Source of the DNA: an uncultured Bryobacterales bacterium
GTDB taxonomy: Bacteria; Acidobacteriota; Terriglobia; Bryobacterales; UBA6623
Length of the DNA: 5,488 bases
Reading direction: 5' to 3'
NCBI GenBank assembly: GCA_946887065.1
Contig: CAMPKL010000287.1
Location: 1 to 5,488 of the forward strand
Both the position numbers and the translations under genes were made by a program. The notes under the pieces are model-generated. The model was not told where the DNA came from. It searched no databases and saw only the letters and a program-made list of their open reading frames with translations. Shown in pieces: positions 1 through 4,665 of the stretch (position 1 is the first letter of the stretch; each line of letters begins with the position of its first letter).

Positions 1-458
1 TTGCGGCACAACTCACGGCCGTTCTTCCAAAGCACGCTCAAGGGGCATACCAGCCAATGTTCGTGCGCGGTGTAGAGCTTAATCGCGTTGGCCGGTACCG
101 GCGTCTGCAGCACCTTCGGCCCGAACACCGAGATGTTGTGAAAGTGGACGACATCGAACGGCTTGGAGCGCAACACCCGTTGGATGGCACGGCGATGCAG
201 CATGGGGCGTCCCGTCTGGTGAGCGGCCAGCGGCGCCAGAATGCCGCCGCCGCTTCGCAGCGGGTGAGTCATGACGCCCTCCAGGACAGGAAACTTGGTT
301 TCGCCGCCACCCTTGAGGGAGTTGTAAGAATCGGCGCAATGGATGACGTCGATTTCGTGCCCTCGACGTAGAAGTTCGCGGTTGAGGTTTTGAATAAATA
401 TGGCGTCCCCGCCGAAGGCATCGGGCGGATAGAACGCCGAAATCATGCAGAATCGCAG
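1..458 (-). CDS. GT4-type glycosyltransferase, N-terminal part (3' end outside window)
   Basis: The reverse-strand frame is open from 458 to the window edge and gives 152 residues. It looks like the N-terminal Rossmann half of a GT-B fold, family 4 (group 1) glycosyltransferase, which transfers a sugar from a nucleotide-sugar donor to a growing glycan at the cytoplasmic side of the membrane. Visible signs are a first beta strand followed by the glycine loop FYPPDAFGGD (residues 9-18), a helix with NLNRELLRRGHE, DVVHFHN at 102-108, and HEHWLVCPLSVLWKNGRELC at 132-151, a signature I associate with a GT4 subgroup carrying conserved cysteines. Start: CTG at 458 has AAGGAG (471-466) seven bases upstream and completes strand beta-1; ATG at 446 is the conservative alternative but trims that strand. 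It is divergent from the GT2-like pair. Family assignment is strong; the sugar, linkage and acceptor cannot be told. The C-terminal donor-binding domain lies outside the window. Confidence 0.85.
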   Translation of the reverse strand, partial: MRFCMISAFYPPDAFGGDAIFIQNLNRELLRRGHEIDVIHCADSYNSLKGGGETKFPVLEGVMTHPLRSGGGILAPLAAHQTGRPMLHRRAIQRVLRSKPFDVVHFHNISVFGPKVLQTPVPANAIKLYTAHEHWLVCPLSVLWKNGRELCR

Positions 459-512
459 GCGATAACTCCTTCCAGTTGGCCGTTGCGACCATGCTACCGT
501 AGTCGGATTCTG
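459..512. promoter_or_regulatory. Short divergent intergenic region
   Basis: Only about 54 bases separate the proposed starts of the left-hand GT4 gene (reverse) and the first GT2-like gene (forward). Any promoters for the two must lie here or inside the opposite coding sequence. I find no convincing -35/-10 pair on either strand. The forward gene also lacks a clear Shine-Dalgarno sequence before its GTG. The four-base inverted repeat AACT/AGTT around 464-477 overlaps the GT4 ribosome binding site but is too short to call an operator. Confidence 0.3.
466..471 (-). promoter_or_regulatory. Ribosome binding site AAGGAG deciding a CTG start
   Basis: On the reverse strand AAGGAG lies seven bases before CTG 458-456 and nineteen before ATG 446-444. 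The spacing favours the CTG codon as the start of the left-hand glycosyltransferase. This is an inference from spacing and from the completeness of beta-1; CTG starts are rare. Confidence 0.5.
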
Positions 513-1376
513 GTGTCGCACGCCGCGCAACTGTCGATTGTTGTTGTCGCTACGAATCTGATGCAAGTCACGGCGTGTGTGGAGTCGCTTGTGCATTGCG
601 CGGCGCTGGATCGAGCCGAGATCGTGCTCGTATCGACGTTGGCTTGTTCGGCACTGGAACGGAGGTTTCCCCGGCTTCGCATCCTCGCCGCCGGCGCCGG
701 CTGGTCTCTGCCGCGAATGCGTGCGGAAGGCTTACGGCGAGTATCCGGAACACGGGCAGCGGTGATCAGCGAGGACTACCGGGTTGACGACGACTGGGCG
801 GGTGCTGCGCTCTCTGCCAGAGAGCAAGAAGAGGTGTTAGTTGGGGAAGTCGTCCCGCCTGAGAGCAGCTGGTTTGCGGCAGCCGCCTATCTTTGGGAGT
901 ACATTCACGTCGCTCCTCCGGCGGCTCCCGGAGAGTTGACGCGGGAACAGGCGCGCTGGGCTCCGGCCGGAGCGGTAGTCTATCCCATGAACGGGCTCGA
1001 TATCGAGTTGATCGCCGCGGCGCGCTCCGAGATGGAGTATCACGCCGCGCTGTTCGATGGCGGGACACGCTTCCGCCGCGATCCGGCAATGAAGCTTCGC
1101 TTCGCACCGTCTGTGGACGACTTTTTATCCGCTCGGATGCAGCGCTCCCGGGAGTGGGCGCGGTTGCGATCCGCGCCGATGTCGCGCCCGTCACGCTGGC
1201 ATGTGGGCTTATCGCGCCTGGGCTTGCCGATGGTGTTGGTGGGCCGATTCGCCGCTCGAGCTGCGCTGCGTCCGCGCCACTGGGTGCGGGCGCTGGCGGC
1301 TCTTCCGTTCGCGCTGCTATTCGCCGGCGCCGAGACGTTGGGTGAACTGCAGGGATACTTTCGGAGGACTGTCTGA
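513..1376 (+). CDS. Glycosyltransferase family 2-like protein, first of a tandem pair
   Basis: About 287 residues, proposed to be a GT-A fold glycosyltransferase of the family 2 type acting at the cytoplasmic membrane. The N-terminus has strand beta-1, LSIVVVATN (7-15), then a helix and EIVLVS (36-41). A segment LPRMRAEGLRRVSG (66-79) leads into VISEDYRVDDDW (84-95), which occupies the place of the usual acidic metal motif and keeps Glu87-Asp88. VGEVVPP (110-116) and WEYIHVAPP follow. The C-terminus has two hydrophobic stretches, ending with LPFALLFAGAETLGELQGYF, likely membrane-associated. Start: GTG 513 places beta-1 near the N-terminus; upstream TTG 483 or ATG 390 would add residues without family-like features and run antisense to the neighbouring gene. 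No good Shine-Dalgarno is seen. It resembles the next gene along its whole length. The GT2-like assignment is moderate; catalytic activity and substrate are unknown. Confidence 0.72.
   Translation: MSHAAQLSIVVVATNLMQVTACVESLVHCAALDRAEIVLVSTLACSALERRFPRLRILAAGAGWSLPRMRAEGLRRVSGTRAAVISEDYRVDDDWAGAALSAREQEEVLVGEVVPPESSWFAAAAYLWEYIHVAPPAAPGELTREQARWAPAGAVVYPMNGLDIELIAAARSEMEYHAALFDGGTRFRRDPAMKLRFAPSVDDFLSARMQRSREWARLRSAPMSRPSRWHVGLSRLGLPMVLVGRFAARAALRPRHWVRALAALPFALLFAGAETLGELQGYFRRTV
1363..1368 (+). promoter_or_regulatory. GGAGGA ribosome binding site inside the end of the preceding gene
   Basis: GGAGGA sits just before the stop of the first GT2-like gene. It is four bases from CTG 1373, which overlaps that stop as CTGA, and sixteen bases from GTG 1385. 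The position suggests translational coupling of the second gene to the first and leans towards the CTG start. Confidence 0.45.
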
Positions 1377-1384
1377 GCCTCACG

Positions 1385-2215
1385 GTGGTGATCGTGTGGC
1401 GAGAGTCGGCTGAGCTGTTACGCCGCTGCTTGCGGGCGATTGAAGGACAGAGGGTCGATCAATTCATTGTGGTCCGGTCCAAGGAGGCGGAGTTCTCGGA
1501 CACGCTCCCATCCGAGTTCCCCTACGTGGAGTGGATCGAGTATGCCGGCGCCGGCGACCTGCCGCAGATGCAGTGGCTCGCGCTGCCCCGGGTGTGCAGC
1601 GACGTCGCGGCGTTCTTGGAGGCTCCATCCATCCCAGGGCCGGGTTGGGCGGCCGCACATCGCGAGGCCCATCTGGCCCATCCTGAAATCCTCGCCTGCG
1701 GCGGTCCCGTGCGAAGTCCGGAGGACGCCGCTGCATGGCAACTCGGCTGGTATTGGAGCGACTACTCGGCTTATGCGCCTGCACGGCCAAGCGGAGAAAC
1801 CCGAGACTTGACCGACGCCAACGTCTCCTATAAGTCACGGTTGTTGCGGGCGAATGAATCCCTGTTGGCTGAAAACGCATGGGGATGGCGCATTCGCACG
1901 AAGAGCGCGTTGATGTCGTACTACGAAGCCACCGCGTGGATCGACTATCCCTGCGCGCACACGTTGAAAATCGCCTTGCAACGGCGCTGGTCAGAAGGAC
2001 GGGCTCACGGCGCCGTGCGCGCTAGGGATGCACTGTCCATCCTCACCGCGCCCGTGGCGCCGATCGTGCTCGCTTGGCGAGGTTGGCGTGGGGCTCGGCG
2101 GGCCGGGCGGCGGCTGAGTTATGTGCGCGCCCTGCCGTGGGTTCTCGCCTTTCACGTCTGGTGGGCGTGTGGAGACCTGACGGGCCTGCTAGCCGGCAGA
2201 CGGTCCCGTTACTGA
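1385..2215 (+). CDS. Glycosyltransferase family 2-like protein, second of a tandem pair, altered acidic motif
   Basis: 276 residues from GTG 1385; a CTG at 1373 in the same frame would add LSLT, complete strand beta-1 (SLTVVIVWRES) and overlap the previous stop. Visible in order: beta-1 and helix RRCLRAIEG, strand FIVVRS (27-32), WIEYAGAGDLPQM (50-62), FLEAPSIPGPGW (77-88), GGPV (106-109), WYWSDYSAYAP (122-132), DLTDANVSYKSRLL (141-154, like the N-x-S-Y-R/K segment of GT2 enzymes), RRWSEGRAHGAVRA, and two C-terminal hydrophobic stretches ending near WVLAFHVWWACGDLTGLLAG. The region where related enzymes carry an acidic Glu-Asp-His or DxD motif reads Glu79-Ala80-Pro81, so metal binding may be lost or shifted. 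It is a diverged paralog of the gene before it and very probably in one transcript with it. It could be an active enzyme with a relocated metal site, or a non-catalytic partner of its paralog. Confidence 0.75.
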   Translation: MVIVWRESAELLRRCLRAIEGQRVDQFIVVRSKEAEFSDTLPSEFPYVEWIEYAGAGDLPQMQWLALPRVCSDVAAFLEAPSIPGPGWAAAHREAHLAHPEILACGGPVRSPEDAAAWQLGWYWSDYSAYAPARPSGETRDLTDANVSYKSRLLRANESLLAENAWGWRIRTKSALMSYYEATAWIDYPCAHTLKIALQRRWSEGRAHGAVRARDALSILTAPVAPIVLAWRGWRGARRAGRRLSYVRALPWVLAFHVWWACGDLTGLLAGRRSRY

Positions 2216-2285
2216 ACGTAAACCACAAGTTGGGCGGACGGCGTTCTGTGCTAGCTTGCAAACGAGGCGGCGCGAGGAAAGTTCG
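2216..2285 (+). promoter_or_regulatory. Intergenic region with weak promoter candidate upstream of the SDR
   Basis: Seventy bases separate the second GT2-like gene from the SDR. A weak pair, TTGGGC (2230-2235) and TAGCTT (2252-2257) with a 16-base spacer, could be a sigma70-type promoter, but the match is poor. The SDR has a good ribosome binding site, GAGGAAA (2274-2280), five bases from ATG 2286. No terminator hairpin with a T-run is seen after the upstream gene, so read-through is possible. Confidence 0.25.
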
Positions 2286-3146
2286 ATGAAAGATCTGGAA
2301 GGGAAAGTAGCGGTCGTCACCGGCGCCGCGGCCGGCATCGGACTTGCCATGTCCGAGCGTTTTGCCCATGAGGGTATGCAGGTCATCCTGGCCGATCGAG
2401 ATATTGGCGGAGCGAGGGATGCCGCTCGCAAACTGGTCGATTCAGGCCTCATGGCGCACCCCATCGCCGTGGACGTTACCGTGCCGGGCGAAGTCGAGGA
2501 GTTGGCGGACGAAGTCTTCCGCGATTACGGCAATGTGCATCTGTTGTGCAACAACGCGGGAGTCCTGGGGCGAGTGCAAGCAAGCTGGCAGCAGCCGATT
2601 GAAAACTGGCGTTGGGTTTTCGACGTGAACGTGCTGGGCGTCGCCAACGGCTTGCACTACTTTTTGCCGCGAATGGTCGAAGCCGGGGAACAAGGCTACG
2701 TGCTCAATACCGGATCCGTCGCCGGACTGCTCTCCGGTCCGTTTTTCGCTCCTTACAACGCCAGCAAACATGCCGTCGTCGCCATGTCCGAATGCTTGCA
2801 CCATGAACTGCGAGCAACAGGATCGCCCATCGAAGTGGGCGTCCTTTGCCCTGGCTGGGTTCATACGGGCCTGGCGGACTTCGAAGACAAGGCGCCCGAC
2901 ACGGTCAAGCAGGCCAACGCCAAGTCGCCCGTGGGCAAACAAGCGCAAGAGCGGGACGCCGCGGTTCGGAAGATGGTGGCGGAGTCCATTGGGCCGGAGA
3001 AGATCGCCGAGATCGTCGTCGAAGCCGTAAAAGAGGGACGGTTCTATATCTTTCCGCACCCGGAAAGAAAGGCTGACATTCGTAACCGCATGGAGACGAT
3101 CCTTGAAGAAAGAATCCCCAGCTTTGGACCGCCGCCGCCGAAGTGA
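2286..3146 (+). CDS. Classical short-chain dehydrogenase/reductase (SDR), NAD(P)-dependent
   Basis: 286 residues, a Rossmann-fold oxidoreductase interconverting an alcohol and a carbonyl with NAD(P)(H) in the cytoplasm. All classical SDR landmarks are present: cofactor loop TGAAAGIG (12-19), NNAG (89-92), and the tetrad Asn115, Ser144, Tyr157 and Lys161 in NVLG, GS and YNASK contexts. Asp37 at the end of beta-2 (ILADRD) points towards NAD rather than NADP, although Arg38 follows. PGWVHT (about 198-203) is the usual post-catalytic PG motif. The C-terminal FYIFPHPERKADIR is typical of a broad group of poorly characterised SDRs, and the protein ends in a proline run (PPPPK). ATG 2286 is chosen over an upstream in-frame TTG because GAGGAAA precedes it at good spacing and the family starts near KDLEGKVAVVTGA. 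It is not of the extended (epimerase/dehydratase) type, so a sugar-nucleotide role is not indicated. The substrate cannot be predicted. Confidence 0.95.
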   Translation: MKDLEGKVAVVTGAAAGIGLAMSERFAHEGMQVILADRDIGGARDAARKLVDSGLMAHPIAVDVTVPGEVEELADEVFRDYGNVHLLCNNAGVLGRVQASWQQPIENWRWVFDVNVLGVANGLHYFLPRMVEAGEQGYVLNTGSVAGLLSGPFFAPYNASKHAVVAMSECLHHELRATGSPIEVGVLCPGWVHTGLADFEDKAPDTVKQANAKSPVGKQAQERDAAVRKMVAESIGPEKIAEIVVEAVKEGRFYIFPHPERKADIRNRMETILEERIPSFGPPPPK

Positions 3147-4280
3147 CTATGCGCGTTGTAGCCGTTCTGCCGCCTCGACGAGCACTTGCATGGTTTTTTG
3201 AGCCGTTGTTTCCCAGCGATAGTGTGGGGCGCAGAGAAGAGAGCGCTTGCGCCATTGATCTCGCACCTCCGGTTCATTGGCGATCTGCCGCAAGGCGGCG
3301 GCAAGGGCTGCGGAGTTAGGCTCGACGATCCACGCGGAGTCGCGCAGCGGCCCTTCCAAGGCTGCGTGGTCAAACGTGATGACCGGCGTGCCGCAGGCCA
3401 TCGCCTCGGGAATGGTCAGCGAGAAACCCTCGTGCTCTGTGGGAAGGACGAACGCCGTTGCGCCGCGATACAGGTGCAGCAAGTCGTCCATCGGCGCGAA
3501 TCGGGCATGGCCAACCGCTCCGTCTAAGCCGGCAGCGCGAGCCAAGACGAGCGGCTGCATACCCAGGTAGTCGGGACCGATCAACAAGAGCCCCTGGCCA
3601 GCCGGCAGCTCTGCTCGGGCCTTGGCGAAGGCCTCGATTAACAGCGGGATATTTCGCCGCTTGGACAGTTTGCCGACCAGCAAAAAGTAGGGCGCGTCGG
3701 TCATCCCGTACCGCTCTTTGATCGACGCCGGGAGCCTCTGCTGCCCGTCTGCCGGCGATAAGCGGCTATCGGCGCCCAGGGTGATGACGTCGACCTTGTC
3801 CGCGGAGACGCCGTAGTGGCGAACCAAATCGTCTCGCGTGGAATGCGAGTTCGCGATCACGCGTAGGGCGGAGCGGGCCGCATGCCGGAAAAACGGAGTC
3901 GTGCGCAGCCGGGCCGCAAGCGGGAAGTCGCCCGGCCGGCCATCGTAGATGCCAAGGTTCGAGACGACCCCTCGGCCAGCCGACAGCCAGGGCAAAGTAT
4001 AGGGCGCGAAGATGACGTCGGCGCTCTTTAGCCTGGCCGGCAGTTGGACGTTTTCCCAAAAGAGCGGCGAAAGGTTCTGGGGAATCACCTCGACCGACAC
4101 CGGCCCTCCCAACACATCGGCGGGAAGATTTGTTTGGCCGGGCGCGTAAACGCGGATCTTCTGAAACGGGTGTGTGCCGCCGCGCCACTCACTGAGCAGG
4201 CACTCGATGTAGCGCCCTACGCCGGTCAGCGGCTCATTGAGCCTCCTTCCCACGATGGCCAGCTCGCGGAACTCAACCAA
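3147..4280 (-). CDS. GT4-family glycosyltransferase (complete)
   Basis: 377 residues, the usual length for a GT-B fold, family 4 retaining glycosyltransferase that uses a nucleotide-sugar donor at the cytoplasmic face during surface glycan assembly. The N-terminal acceptor domain has TGVGRYIECLL (19-29) and ADVIFAPYTLPW (87-98). ANSHSTRDDL (143-152) and KVDVITLGAD (162-171) close this half. The C-terminal donor domain begins with YFLLVGKLSKRRNIPLLIEAF (198-218), then GPDYLG, and has the hallmark EHEGFSLTIPEAMACGTPVI (282-301), where Glu284 and Glu292 form the EX7E pair. Start: TTG 4280, with GAGG (4293-4290) nine bases upstream and an in-frame TAG two codons before it. It ends against the SDR with no bases between the stops. 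The TGVGRY-type N-terminus resembles mannosyl- or rhamnosyl-type GT4 enzymes, but donor specificity is not readable. Confidence 0.95.
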   Translation of the reverse strand: MVEFRELAIVGRRLNEPLTGVGRYIECLLSEWRGGTHPFQKIRVYAPGQTNLPADVLGGPVSVEVIPQNLSPLFWENVQLPARLKSADVIFAPYTLPWLSAGRGVVSNLGIYDGRPGDFPLAARLRTTPFFRHAARSALRVIANSHSTRDDLVRHYGVSADKVDVITLGADSRLSPADGQQRLPASIKERYGMTDAPYFLLVGKLSKRRNIPLLIEAFAKARAELPAGQGLLLIGPDYLGMQPLVLARAAGLDGAVGHARFAPMDDLLHLYRGATAFVLPTEHEGFSLTIPEAMACGTPVITFDHAALEGPLRDSAWIVEPNSAALAAALRQIANEPEVRDQWRKRSLLCAPHYRWETTAQKTMQVLVEAAERLQRA

Positions 4281-4374
4281 GAACTAGAACCTCAACAATC
4301 CATTCTATCTTGCACTTTCTAGAGCGGTTATAGCTTATTTGTGGCAATATAGAGGCGACCTTCGGGGTAAGTGC
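4281..4374. promoter_or_regulatory. AT-rich divergent intergenic region, likely bidirectional promoter
   Basis: These 94 bases are clearly richer in A and T than the flanking genes and separate the reverse GT4 gene from the forward small gene, so both promoters should lie here. -10-like hexamers are present: on the reverse strand TAGAAT (4307-4302) and TATAAC (4332-4327), on the forward strand TATAGA (4348-4353). None has a good -35 at 16-18 bases, so exact promoter assignment is not possible. TCTAGA (4318-4323) is a perfect six-base palindrome of unknown meaning. Confidence 0.45.
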
Positions 4375-4665
4375 ATGGCCGTGCCGGGACGCCAGCTTGA
4401 ACTTCTGCCGTTCCACGTCGAGACCGTGGAACAGCGCCGGGAGTTGATCCGCCGACGGCTAATCGGTCTGCAGTATCGTCAGGCCGCCCGCGACGCACGG
4501 CGAGAGGAACGCAACGAGCGCCGCCGCGCCCGCAAGGAAGGCCGTTTCATCGAGCCGCGCAACCCCCAAATGACGATCGACGACGTGATCGCCAGGTCTC
4601 GCTCAGCCAACTTGAACAAGCCCGTAACGACGTTGCCACTTTTCCCGGATATATTCGACGAGTGA
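4375..4665 (+). CDS. Small arginine-rich hypothetical protein
   Basis: 96 residues from ATG 4375; function not recognised. The N-terminus is short and partly hydrophobic (PGRQLELLPF). Residues 21-57 form a strongly basic, probably helical stretch with about 15 arginines and few hydrophobic residues. A linker with MTIDDVIAR follows, and the tail is TTLPLFPDIFDE, ending acidic. In total 19 of 96 residues are arginine, so nucleic acid, ribosome or acidic-partner binding is conceivable but not shown. Codons mostly end in G or C like the neighbours, which supports real coding. A TTG at 4339 in frame would extend it into the AT-rich intergenic region; ATG 4375 is preferred, though only a weak GGGG lies upstream. 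The last 20 codons and the stop overlap antisense the end of recG in exact codon register. No signal peptide or membrane segment is seen. Confidence 0.6.
   Translation: MAVPGRQLELLPFHVETVEQRRELIRRRLIGLQYRQAARDARREERNERRRARKEGRFIEPRNPQMTIDDVIARSRSANLNKPVTTLPLFPDIFDE

Noticed and set aside
464..477. AACT/AGTT inverted repeat around the GT4 ribosome binding site
   Set aside because: A four-base stem with a six-base loop is too weak to support a regulatory hairpin.
79..492. Reverse frame of 137 residues over the left-hand glycosyltransferase, starting with an ATG
   Set aside because: It is out of frame with the GT4 motifs (FYPPDAFGGD, DVVHFHN), which are read in the neighbouring frame.
690..701. 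Perfect 12-base palindrome GCCGGCGCCGGC, repeated at 1544-1555
   Set aside because: Both copies encode the Ala-Gly-Ala-Gly stretch at matching places in the two paralogous proteins; alternating Ala/Gly codons in GC-rich DNA give this palindrome without an operator.
766..1383. Long reverse-strand reading frame of about 205 residues opposite the first GT2-like gene
   Set aside because: Composition is Arg/Ser/Pro-rich with no recognisable domain, as expected for the antisense of a GC-rich coding sequence.
2442..3059. Long reverse-strand reading frame of about 205 residues opposite the SDR
   Set aside because: The forward strand carries all SDR motifs without interruption; the reverse frame is a shadow.
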